A stretch of 30,425 nt of DNA from Saprolegnia diclina VS20. Its lineage: Eukaryota > Oomycota > Saprolegniomycetes > Saprolegniales > Saprolegniaceae. Shown here one piece after another: positions 17,021 through 26,360 of the stretch. Location: positions 265,414 through 295,838 of the forward strand of contig NW_008246084.1 in the NCBI RefSeq assembly GCF_000281045.1, read 5' to 3'. The first letter of the stretch is position 1, and every line of letters starts with the position of its first letter. The translations under genes were made by a program, and so were the position numbers. Under the pieces are notes generated by a model, which was not told where the DNA came from, made no database searches, and saw nothing but the letters and a program-made list of their open reading frames with translations.

Positions 17021-17356
17021 ATGGTCGCTTCGGAAGCTCAGCCGACCCGCTTGTATGTGAAGGGTGTTTTCATGGGCTACATGCGTGGCTTCACCAACCA
17101 GCACGCCCACACGTCGCTCATCCAGATCCAGGGCCTCCAGGACCGCAAGGATGTCGACTTCTACCTCGGCAAGCGCATCGCGTACATCTACAAGGCCAAG
17201 ACCTTGAAGAACGACAGCAAGTTCCGCGTCATCTGGGGCAAGGTCATGCGCGCCCACGGCCAGAACGGCGTCGTCCGCGCCAAGTTCCGCAAGAACCTCC
17301 CCGCCGCCGCCATGGGCAAGCAGGTCCGCGTCATGCTCTACCCGTCGCGTGTCTAA
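17021..17356 (+). CDS. RPL35A: Large-subunit ribosomal protein eL33 (L35Ae)
   Basis: The protein has 111 aa, the usual length of eL33. Characteristic stretches include RLYVKGVFMGYMRG, RKDVDFYLGKRIAYIYKAK, VIWGKVMRAHGQNGVVRAKF and the C-terminus VRVMLYPSRV. It is a structural protein of the cytosolic 60S subunit. The start is the ATG at 17021; the 14 extra in-frame codons upstream are non-coding in character and probably include an intron acceptor. The coding region is strongly biased to C-ending codons, as expected for a highly expressed gene. A consensus polyadenylation signal follows 89 nt after the stop. Confidence 0.99.
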   Translation: MVASEAQPTRLYVKGVFMGYMRGFTNQHAHTSLIQIQGLQDRKDVDFYLGKRIAYIYKAKTLKNDSKFRVIWGKVMRAHGQNGVVRAKFRKNLPAAAMGKQVRVMLYPSRV

Positions 17357-17744
17357 ACGGATCATCGCTGCGATTGTTGGTCGATTTTCTGCTCCGCGTG
17401 CGTGATTGCCACGCCCTGGCGAGAACGTACGTGCCAGAACAATTAATAAAGAGTGGGTTCCGAAATAAGTACTACTACCATTGAACTGCTGCGACGAGTG
17501 TGTCTCCCTCTTCTCTCCTGCCGCACTTGACACCCGTACAACGACGACACCCTTGAATCGATATATCGGTGCGGCGGCTTCCACGAGCATCTGACCAGCA
17601 TCCTTGCGGTCGAGCCGTCGCAGCGGCCTTCGCCGGCTCCTGCAGTCTCCACCAAGCGCCTGTAAGCTCTGGCAATAAGCCCCGGCTGGTTGAAGCTGAA
17701 GGGCAAACTCGGCACCGGATCTATTTTTAGATCGACCTGATTGC
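17357..17744. other. RPL35A 3' UTR and upstream region of tetraspanin B
   Basis: No gene is supported. It contains AATAAA at 17445-17450. The antisense frame spanning 17009-17917 is a shadow of RPL35A. The right part should contain the promoter of the gene starting at 17745, without a visible TATA box. Confidence 0.6.
17445..17450 (+). terminator. Polyadenylation signal AATAAA of RPL35A
   Basis: A perfect AATAAA lies 89 nt after the RPL35A stop in AT-rich sequence. Confidence 0.65.
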
Positions 17745-19195
17745 ATGCTCTGCGAAGACCTCTTTGCCAAGCGCGTGGTCACGGTCGGCGTCAAGGTCGG
17801 CTGTCTCCTCCTCGGTGTACGTAACGACGCGGTGGTCCTCTGTCTACTACGGCGTGCACAGGTCCTTGCGGTCCTTCTCTTCTTCCTCGGCATCGGGCTC
17901 ATTGTCTCGCACCACACGCAGCTCGCGCTCGGGTCCCAAATTGGCAGCTCTGGCGGCGGTACATATTCCAGTCGAAAGTCGCTCGATATCGTGACAATCC
18001 TGTCTGGGATTAGCGCTCATCTTCTTGGCGTGTCTGTACCCGATTCCTGCTGCCGCGGGCTACTATGGCGCCAAACACCACAACAAATTCCTGCTGCTCA
18101 TGGTAGTACTTTGCGATCCATGCGCAATGTTTCTCAAGGGCTGATAGCAAGCGTTCGGGCTCGGCGGGCTCATGAGCCTTCACTTTATGATTGGCGGCGC
18201 CATCTACGGCACGACCGTCCCCTCGATCTCGTACGACGAGCAAAACTACTGCCTCGTCAACGTACCACTCATGCCTCCATCCACGTTGACCGAGTGAGGG
18301 CGTGTATTAGATCCACATGCAAAACAACGTGACACGGGCCAAGTGCATGACGTACTTCCAGGTACTACTTGTGCAAGCATGATGACGATAATGGCGACGA
18401 CCGTGCCCAGAGCGACGACTATGCTGGCCTGAGCCTCGCCTGGCAAACGTACTTTAACGAAAGCGTCGTCGACAACACGGCAGCCTCGGTGCGAAAGCGT
18501 GCCTGTTCACATTCATATCACATAGTACCGTAGGCGCTCGTCGAGCTGCAAGCAACCAGCTTTTGCTGCGGCCTCGGACCGCCGGCCAACTGCATTCCCA
18601 ACGAAAACCGGTTCCCAACCAAGTTTCCCGGACCTCCCAACGTTCCTCAAACAGTCTGCGTCAACTCCAAGAGCGTGGTCTCGGCAGCTGCAATCTACAC
18701 GTTCCCTCGCTCACTCTTCAAATATGTAGAGCCAATATTACCCGATAACGCCGCTCTGCTATCGCAACCAAGCGTGCCCATACGACCATCCGATCGGGAG
18801 CTGCGGCGTCACGGCGGTGTCGCCCGGCTCCATCGGGTACGACGACGATAGACCATGTCATTTCATTGACACTACTAGTTGCGCTGCGGCCTTCCACCAG
18901 TACATGGCGCGGCCGGTACGAGTGCGATTTAGCGACTGTCTTGACTGCAACAGACGGCGTAGGTTATGGTCATCGGGGGCTCTGTCTTGGTCGCGACCTT
19001 GCTTTTGGTACGTGTCGGTTTGCGTGCACGCTTCCACTGTAAACGCAGGTGCTATGTCTCTGTACGACGCTCGTTTTGCTATGGAAGCGCAAGGATGAAG
19101 ACACGCTGCCACCGGTCGGCTACGGCGGGTGGCGAGCATCGGCCAAAGTCTACTTGGCCTCGGATGTCCGCAAGCTGGATCGCCTTGATATTTAA
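17745..19195 (+). CDS. Tetraspanin, 11-exon gene (copy B)
   Basis: Exons: 17745-17816, 17862-17958, 18014-18102, 18148-18261, 18311-18361, 18411-18488, 18534-18674, 18730-18836, 18879-18915, 18963-19007 and 19049-19195, giving 325 aa. Introns are 41-55 nt. Helix 1 contains VLAVLLFFLGIGLIVS. Helices 2 and 3 flank the short loop GYYGAKHHNKFLLLM. The large loop has TSFCCGLGPPANC (C178-C179-G180), LCYRNQAC, HPIGSCG and a final GC (250-251) before helix 4 (VMVIGGSVLVATLLLVLCLC). The cytoplasmic tail starts KRKDED, as in copy A. The four-helix plan with CCG and GC identifies a tetraspanin. It is divergent from copy A, with RPL35A between them. Ligands and role are unknown. Confidence 0.87.
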
Positions 19196-19236
19196 ATGGA
19201 TCGATTGCTAAATTAACTAGAGCACGAACCTAGTAC

Positions 19237-21267
19237 CTAATACGTCGGTAGAGGGGTTGTGCTGCGGCTCGGTGGCGGCGACTCATCTGGCGGCCGCCAA
19301 AACGGTGCCGGGCCGCTGAGGCATTTGGACAGCTTTTTCGGCTGCCGCCGCTTCTCGACGGACAGTGCCCCGCTGGATTTTGGTCGATGCTTGGGCATCG
19401 CTAGCTCCACTACCCGCGCGCTCGCCTCACGAACGTCGTTGAGCTCCTTGCGCGGTCGACTGCTGCGGTGGCGCCGAGCCTCATCTAGCGTTTGGTACAT
19501 GGTGCAGCAGTCAGCGCAGACGCGGACGCTGTTGTAGAGATCCTCCATGGGCAGTGTGGTCTCCAGCGCGGGTCCTAGAACCAGTCACTTGGTGAACAAG
19601 CGATCCAACGGCGTCGCAAACCTACCGTGATTGGAAAACCACTGGAGCTCTTCTAGCACCGTGTTGCGTCGCGAAAGGAGCTTCTCAATGGTTTCAATCT
19701 TCTCGATCGACGAATACGACTGGGCGAGGGCCACCACAAGTGCTTGGTTGGTGGCGCCCGACTGATACCTTGTCGTTGTGCCTTGGGCGCGCATGAGCAG
19801 GTGCGACTCGTGGTCCGCCCACACTATGGACTACTCCCGTCCAATATAGCATAAATCTACCCCGATATTGGAGTCGAGAGGCGTACCTTTTTGGCCACAG
19901 CGTACGTCGTCTCGTCGTCACCGTTGGGACAAGAACCCGGTGGATGCTCCATACAAAAGGCGCCCGGACACGAGAAGAGCCGTCGAGGCTAGTGCATGAA
20001 GAAGTCGTATGTTGGGCTCAGTGCCAGGATGGCTCGTACCGAGACGACGGGCTTGGACGCGAGCGCTTTTGCCGTTCCTTGGGGTGGGTTGCGGACGTCC
20101 GAAGCATAGACAATCTAGCGATTGCGTTAACTGGCATATAGGGTTCGTCATCGCACCTCGGCAACGCGCACAAGGACAAGGTCGTCGCTGGCCGTCAGGA
20201 CAAAGTCGGTTTGGATGTGGACAACTTGGTGCGATGACGACGCCTACGTCATCGTTCATCCCGCTTCAAAATACAACCATAGCTAAAACATAGCAAAAGG
20301 CACAAGAATTTTGTGTGACAGTCGGACCTCGATCGCGTGGACGACGCGCATGGTCAGCTCTTGCACCAATTGGTTGCAAGGCGACGCGAGCTCCTTGACG
20401 CAGTGCAGCATGTGATGCTCGAGCGGGAATTGAAGCCCCTTCTCATCTGGTGTCCTACAGCCCAAAAGAGTTCGATTCGATCTTGGACGTATTCGTCGCG
20501 TACAGCTCCGTGCCAAAAAAGAACTGCGGCGGGCGGTAAAAGCGAACATAGGTCTGGAGACGCGTCGCCGCGCGGCTGAAGCGGCACGCGTGCGTCGCAC
20601 TCGCAGGCCCAAACTAGTGCATCGTCGATCGTCGTGTCCTGACAACTCGAAACACGCACCTTGCCAGCGACGTGGCGCGTCACGAAGCGCGTCACCATCC
20701 ACTCGCGCGCGTTCGGGTTGCACAAAGTCGCGTTGAACTCCAAGTCGTGCAGGATGCGGAAGGTCGTCTCGCCATTCTCGCGCACCTGCGATGCAAGTCG
20801 CGTCAATCGCAAAAGAGACTACCTACTTGGTGCAGAAGAGCGAGCTTCCGGCTTACGTTGGACTCGAGACGGAGACACGACTTGACAAACGCGCGCTTGA
20901 TCGGGATGCGGTGCAGGTCCGCGCTGCTTTTCGCGACGACACCCTACGTACTCTCTGCTGACATTCCACTTGTGGGCCGCCATGTACGTGGTCGCGGTAG
21001 CCTGTAAACCAGCGCACGACCTCGCCGTTCTCGACGACGAGCGTGTCGGCAAGGTCCAGCGCCGCGCTAGTCGCATGTTATTATCTTCCTCATGCCAGCA
21101 CGAACGTGGCTCTACCGAGCAGTACAAAGGTGCTCGAGCGTCCTACACATGGCCATGCAAGATAGTTGAACACTATGGAAAGCAGTGTTCTACTCTGCAA
21201 AGCGGCGGCGTTGGAGGTCGTGGTCCTTGGAGAGGCGTTGCACGATGCGTGCTTGCGTATCGTGCAT
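19237..21267 (-). CDS. Unrecognised 496-aa protein, 12-exon gene
   Basis: Exons: 21267-21194, 21142-21116, 21066-20988, 20943-20827, 20785-20660, 20613-20504, 20454-20304, 20243-20157, 20114-20040, 19988-19887, 19830-19626 and 19574-19237. Introns are 41-60 nt and every junction preserves one frame, which is the main evidence for the gene. The N-terminus is polar and helical (IVQRLSKDHDLQRRRF). The middle contains RLQTYVRFYRPPQFFFGTEL and a beta-rich stretch HIQTDFVLTASDDLVLVRV. Near the C-terminus lies a short Cys motif VCADCCTMYQTLDEARR, followed by a basic, Ser/Pro-rich tail. I do not recognise a named domain; the Cys motif might bind metal. The helicase stop is only 121 bp upstream of the start. 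The model of the exon ending at 20504 is the least certain. Confidence 0.7.
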
Positions 21268-21388
21268 GCGAATGCGTTAAAATAGAATGTGGAAACCGGC
21301 TTGTCCGATGGACACTGCTGCACTGTGCAAATGTGTACAAATTAGCGCTAGGAATCATAGATATCTCTATTCTTTATACATGTTATTC

Positions 21389-22936
21389 TTATAAGCAGAG
21401 CGTACGGCGTTTCTTGGACGAGACCTTTTTGGCCTTGCCCTTGGCCTTGCGCGGCTGCGGCGGCGGGACCTTGGGCTTCTTGGCCTTGGGCTGGACATCG
21501 CGAACCGGCGCGACCTTGACGTCCCGCATGAGCTGGATGAGCTCCTTCGGGACGTCCATGTCGGCGGCCTTGAGCATCGCCGGAATCTTGCGCGCAAAGG
21601 TGATGTCATAGGCGGTCAGTAGCGTCACGGCCACACCGCGCTCGCCGGCGCGGCCCGTGCGACCGACGCGGTGCACGAACGTCTCGATGCTCTCGGGCAC
21701 GTCATAGTTGACGACGAGGCCGACGTCCTTGACGTCCAAACCGCGCGCCGCAACATCGGTGGCAAAGAGCGTCATGACCGTGCCCTTCTTGAAGGCATTC
21801 ATGGTCATTGTGCGCTCGCTCTGGAGCTTGTCGCCGTGCACGCACCCCACCGTCGGGTCGGCGTAGAACGTCGCGAGCTTGTCGCACTCGACCTTGGTGC
21901 GGCAAAATACGATTGCCTTCATCGACGCGTCAATGTCGAGCGCTTGCTTGAGCTTGGCCATCTTGTCGGCTTCGGATGTGCAGATGAGAAAGTGCTGCGC
22001 AATGTCGCGGTTGAGCTGCGGCGACGACGTCGACCCGATCGTCACGTGGACAGGCAAGGTCATGTAGTTGGCAGCCAGCGTCTGCATCGCGACGGGCCAC
22101 GTCGCACTGAAGAGCAGCGTCTGGCGCGTCGACGGCAGGAGCTTCATGAGGTGGCGGATCTGGTCTTCAAATCCGAGCTCCAGCATCTTGTCGGCTTCGT
22201 CGAGGACCACGATTTCGACCTTGTCCAAGCCAAGGTGGCCACTGCTCACAAAGTCTCGCAGCCGACCGGGCGTCGCGACAAGCACGTCGACGCCGTGGAG
22301 GTCGAGCGCCTCGACCTGCTCCTTCGTGGACGCACCACCAAAGATGCACACGATGCGCAGCGGGTACGGCTTGAGCAGCTTCTTCGCTTCGCTCTGGATC
22401 TGCATGGCGAGCTCGCGTGTCGGCACGAGGATCACGAGGCGCGGGTCTTTGGGCTTGACCGCGAACGCATACTTCTTCTTCGTGCGCTGCACGTGCTTCT
22501 TGGGCGCCGTGAGCGCGTGGAACGACGGCAGAAGGTACGCGAGCGTCTTACCAGACCCGGTCTTGGCGATCGAAATCAAATCTTGTTTGGCGAGCACGAT
22601 GGGCCACGACTGCGCTTGCGTCGGGGTCGGCGTGCCAAAGCCACTCGAAGTCAAATGCGCCACCGCCGCCGATGAGAACGGCGTCGACTCGAGCGCACGC
22701 ATGGCGGCAGGCGCTTTGTACTCGACGCCCGGCCCCACGATCGAGATGTGCTGCTGCTGCTGCCAGCGGGCGTTCGCATCCAGCGGCCCAGCGTTCGATG
22801 CGACAACTTCAAAGCCATCTTCGTCGTCATTATCCGAGGCGGCGGTGTCGCTCTCATGGGCGGCTGGGGCGACCTCGAAGCTGCTGTCGTCGCTCTCGCT
22901 GCCGGGCGCGTCGACGGCTTTGCGCTTGCCTGCCAT
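21389..22936 (-). CDS. DEAD-box ATP-dependent RNA helicase, DBP3-like
   Basis: The protein has 515 aa in one exon, starting at MAGKRKAVDAP (ATG at 22936). An in-frame extension to 23083 begins with a similar MAGK but has no coding character and runs into the divergent promoter. An acidic Ser/Asp-rich N-terminus precedes the helicase core. The core motifs are the Q motif PTPTQAQSWP, motif I AKTGSGKT (124-131), PTRELA (172-177), TPGRL, DEAD (246-249), SATWP (277-281), ATDVAARGLD and HRVGRTGR (422-429). The C-terminal ~35 residues are Lys/Arg/Pro-rich, typical of nucleolar helicases. SATWP and the overall length point to the DBP3/plant RH5 group, which acts in 60S pre-rRNA processing; subfamily assignment is an inference. 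It is transcribed divergently from the kinase at 23138. Confidence 0.96.
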   Translation of the reverse strand: MAGKRKAVDAPGSESDDSSFEVAPAAHESDTAASDNDDEDGFEVVASNAGPLDANARWQQQQHISIVGPGVEYKAPAAMRALESTPFSSAAVAHLTSSGFGTPTPTQAQSWPIVLAKQDLISIAKTGSGKTLAYLLPSFHALTAPKKHVQRTKKKYAFAVKPKDPRLVILVPTRELAMQIQSEAKKLLKPYPLRIVCIFGGASTKEQVEALDLHGVDVLVATPGRLRDFVSSGHLGLDKVEIVVLDEADKMLELGFEDQIRHLMKLLPSTRQTLLFSATWPVAMQTLAANYMTLPVHVTIGSTSSPQLNRDIAQHFLICTSEADKMAKLKQALDIDASMKAIVFCRTKVECDKLATFYADPTVGCVHGDKLQSERTMTMNAFKKGTVMTLFATDVAARGLDVKDVGLVVNYDVPESIETFVHRVGRTGRAGERGVAVTLLTAYDITFARKIPAMLKAADMDVPKELIQLMRDVKVAPVRDVQPKAKKPKVPPPQPRKAKGKAKKVSSKKRRTLCL

Positions 22937-23137
22937 CTCGCTGCCACCCGAAAAAAGGTTGTTTGATACGCTTCCTCGCATCTGATTGGCTATTGCACGC
23001 GAACCAATCACCGCACAGATGGCAATCGACCAATCATCACCGAAACCGTTTTCAAGTGCACATAAACGACTTTTTCCAGCCAATCCCAGAACGACCGTGA
23101 GGCGTTTCTTGTATCCGACAGGTTTCGAATCTTTGCG
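22937..23137. promoter_or_regulatory. Divergent 201-bp promoter with four CCAAT boxes
   Basis: CCAAT occurs at 23004-23008, 23030-23034 and 23080-23084, and in inverse form (ATTGG) at 22985-22989. The region separates two divergent start codons (22936 and 23138). CCAAT is the NF-Y (HAP2/3/5) recognition core, and pairs of such boxes are common in short bidirectional promoters. Function is inferred. Confidence 0.6.
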
Positions 23138-24291
23138 ATGGACGACGCCAACCTGGCACCGGCCATGGCAGACCTCGAGCAGCTCTACTTGCTGGGCAAA
23201 GGCGGCTGTGGCCGGTAGTTACCTCTTGCATGGCACAGCTAGTGACTTGCTACTAGGGTCTACAAGTGCAGAGACAGGCGAACAGGCCACGACTTTGGTA
23301 CGAACGTCGTCCTCTTAACTCGTCCGTGCCAATGAGCCGCGCAACTAGCTGTAAAAGAAATCGAAATCGCCGGTCGCGAAGACCGCTGCAAGCTCGAAGC
23401 CGACGCCATGGGTCCGCTCCTCGTGCGTTCTGTGCGCTCGGCGACCACGATGACGCTCGTCATGCGCTACTTGCCTGGCGAGCCGCTCTACAAGTGTCTC
23501 TGGAGCTGCACGCGTTTCTCGGAAGGCTTTGCCAAAGCCTGCGCCGCTCAAATCGCAGCAGCTATCGTCGAGCTACACGGTCGCGGCTACATGCACCGCG
23601 ACATCAAGAGCGGCAACGTGCTCTTGACGCGCGATGGCCACTGCCACCTCGTCGACTTTGGCCTCGCCGCCCCGTCCGCCACACGTGCCACTGCCAAGTG
23701 CGGCACGCACTACACCATGGCACCCGAGATCTTTGTTGGCGACGGCTACGATGCTGCGGTCGATTGGTGGTGGGTCTTTTCCTTCATTTTTCCTTTTCAC
23801 TTTGGTCCTTCTAGGGCGTTTGGTGTCCTCTTGTTTGAGATGGTTCACGGGGCACCACCATGGCCGTACAAGAGCGACGGAAGCGCGCTACCCGCGTACG
23901 CTGCTCGCATGCGCGCGACGGCCGCGCACCTCCCGTGGACGAGCGACGTGCCTGTCAGCGCCGATCTCCAGCATTTGATATCGTACGCTCTAATACCTTG
24001 TTCTACCTCGCAATGTAATTCTGTATGCTAGAGGCTTACTGCAAGTGGATCCAGCCATGCGCTTGGGCCCCTCGATTCAATCGCATCCGTGGTTTCAGGA
24101 CGTGGTCTGGGCGGTACACGCCGCTACCCTAAACCTAGCCTACCCCTAATGCAGATTGCCTGTAGGAGCATCTCGCGGCGTCAGGCCCGGAGCTCACGAT
24201 GGGGTTCCAGCAGGTCGATGGCGCGCAGCAAGGCGTCGACAGCGCCGAGAGCATCACGTCGGCTGAGAACTTGCAGTTTGCGGGCTTTTAG
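23138..24291 (+). CDS. Compact AGC-like serine/threonine protein kinase
   Basis: Six exons read 23138-23214, 23257-23297, 23349-23769, 23815-23982, 24032-24113 and 24166-24291, giving 304 aa; introns are 42-52 nt. The kinase domain starts almost at the N-terminus: GKGGCG (20-25), FAVKEI with K42, MHRDIKSGN with D124, DFG (142-144), CGTHYTMAPE (157-166) and DWWAFGVLLFEM. Near the end, LLQVDPAMRLG is the conserved AGC/CAMK-type R-L-G element. The tail ends LQFAGF, reminiscent of an AGC hydrophobic motif. The stretch between the alpha-C region and the hinge is a few residues shorter than usual. No regulatory domain is present. CGTHYTMAPE and DWW favour the PKA/PKG/PDK-like branch, but the substrate is unknown. 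It converges on the MRS2 gene with only 52 bp between stops. Confidence 0.87.
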
Positions 24292-24343
24292 GGTATAATC
24301 GCATGGCAGTAGAGTTGAGTTGAGATAGACAAAAAACGAGATC

Positions 24344-25857
24344 TTAGTTGTTCCAGCTCAGGTCGACGCCGCGATGGCCAAGGTACTTGCGGATGAGCGT
24401 GTACGTGACAAATGGAAAGAGCACGCAGAAACCAAAGATGCTCCAAAAGTAGTAGTCGGCCTCTTCGATCGACGAGCTGAGGTTCATGCCAAAGCTTCCG
24501 ACGATGAACGTCGGGATAGCCATGAGCGTCGTGCACAGCGTCAGCGTCAAATCGACCGTGAGCAAGTAGTTTCGCTTCGTGTCGAGCTTGAGCATCACCA
24601 TCGACTCGGTCGTCTGAATGTTGCTCAAGAGCAGTGCGATCCGCGACTGCGTCCCATAAATGTCCTACCAACCGCGTAATTACTGTACAAAAAGCAAGGA
24701 AATCATACCTGGAGGTACACTTCGAGGAGCGACTCGGCGTCTTCTGCATCAAAGCTCATCACGTCCATCCCAGGCGACGCATGCAGCTTGGTCAAGTACA
24801 ACATGTGCACGTCTTCGTCCGTCTCGAGGAGTTCCATGAGCGCTCGCCGGATGCCATTCACCTACGACGAAGACGATAGGCAACGCAAAGATGCAAACAC
24901 TGCTAATACCTGCGCCTCAAGCTCGTGGAGCGAGTTCTTGATGTACCGGAGCGCCTCAAGCTCGGTCGTGACCAGTCCGTGCTTGAGCATCTTGTCGACG
25001 ACCGCGGTTGCTTGGGGCGCGATCTTGGCCGCCGCGCTCGCGACGAGCCTACACCAAGCTCAAACGTTGCACACGTCTAGCGATTCTACATACTTGCAGA
25101 TGGTCGCAAGGACCGCTTCGAGCGCGCTAGCACAATTGATACGTTCGACGACCTCAAACTCAATCTCAAAAACGTACGCAAACTCGAACGCCATGGCGTC
25201 GGCATTGACGTGCTCTTGAAAATTCGTTTTGAGCAGCGACACGAGGCTGTCGGCGCCGTCGGGCAGGAAGACGAAGCACGCATCGCGCAGGATGACGACG
25301 CGCAGCGGATCTATCGTGTCGTTTAAGGTGTAGACTGAAATCATGGAGAATATTGTCGTGCGGATTACCGGCATTGAGCAAAATGGCCTGGCGACGCATC
25401 GTGAACGACGGCTCGACCGCGATCGCAAACGCATTGTCGAGCTTGCGGATATCGCGCATGTGAATGGCCTAGGCACAGGATGGTGCTCAGCCTCGGTACC
25501 ACCAACCATTTTTCTACTGGAATCTCAGTCGCCAGCGACCCCTGGCGCTCAATGCTCTACGCCAAATCGTCTCGATGAGCGCTGAAACAAGGCCAAGATA
25601 CGCACACAGTGGCCGCGCGCCGCTTCCTGGACGGTCTTGTAGACGTCTTGGCGGCTCAGCTCGACAAAGCTCGAGCTGCCCGTCGCGTCAAAGCGGAGCG
25701 CCTACGCAGTATTCGTGCAGAAATCGAGGCAAGGACAGAAAGGACGGACGAGGCGCTTGCCGTGGATCGACGTCGCGGCCGAGCTCTCGTACGTGAGGTC
25801 GTACGGCCGCGCGAGGAGCGCTTCCGGCGCCAAGTAGACGTCGAGGGACTTGGCCAT
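24344..25857 (-). CDS. MRS2: MRS2/CorA-family magnesium channel
   Basis: Nine exons read 25857-25750, 25701-25606, 25556-25518, 25468-25369, 25310-25178, 25126-25094, 25048-24910, 24861-24709 and 24664-24344, giving 373 aa. The MRS2 hallmarks appear in order: MRDIRKLDNAF with RRQAILLNA, the MAFEFAALEAVL segment, the helical LMELLETDEDVHMLYLTKL, the LLEVYLQ helix, and LDTKRNYLL before the first membrane helix (about 304-325). The GMN selectivity motif is at 326-328 (GSFGMNL). A second helix (about 341-360) ends in a short tail. The family forms pentameric Mg2+ channels of mitochondria, plastids or vacuoles. The N-terminus MAKSLDVYLAPEALLARP is not a clear targeting peptide, so location is open. 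Introns are 44-58 nt. Confidence 0.94.
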
Positions 25858-26360
25858 TTTCGCAACTGGCACAAAGCTGCTGAAACATGAGCCACCATAT
25901 GGTATTCCACCGCGTGCGCCAGGCCCTTTTTTGAGTCCGTGGCGCGAGACGGTGGGCGCTAGTACCGGTAGCTAGTAGTACGAGCTGGCGCGACGATGGT
26001 GCGCTGGACAGGCAGCATTACTACAGAGAGTGCAAGCCGCCAGGAGGCCATTTGCCAGTGTCGAGCAGGCAGGATGGCTGCTGTCGTGGCGGCGGAGGTG
26101 CAGGGCTGGTGATGTCGTGGAGGTGGATAGTTCGGGACCTCGTGGGACGGGCGATGACGTGGTCTGCAGCCACGCCATCAAGCACGCGTTTCGAGAGTTT
26201 ATAGAATGGACGACATGTCTAACAAAAAGTTCTAGTTCATGATACGAGTCTAACTTAGTTTGAGAAAGAATGATAGACGATATTTCACGTAGATCGAAGG
26301 CCTGTTGGAGCAGCCATCTTGCGCTGCGCGTATAAATAGCGCACTTGGCAACGACATCTC
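25858..26360. promoter_or_regulatory. Divergent region between MRS2 and EamA gene 1, with TATAAATA close to the ATG
   Basis: 503 bp without a supported gene. TATAAATA lies at 26331-26338, only 22 nt before the ATG at 26361. If it acted as a TATA box, transcription would start at or past that ATG, so either the next start codon is used or the match is fortuitous. No other clear motif is seen. Confidence 0.4.

Noticed and set aside
17009-17917. 302-codon minus-strand frame across RPL35A
   Set aside because: It runs antisense to the clearly identified eL33 coding region and into the first exons of tetraspanin B.
21671-22985. Plus-strand frames of 334 and 305 codons opposite the helicase
   Set aside because: Antisense shadows; the minus strand has all DEAD-box motifs.
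26331-26338. TATAAATA as the confirmed TATA box of EamA gene 1
   Set aside because: Only 22 nt separate it from the ATG, too close for a leader. It is kept as a noted motif only.
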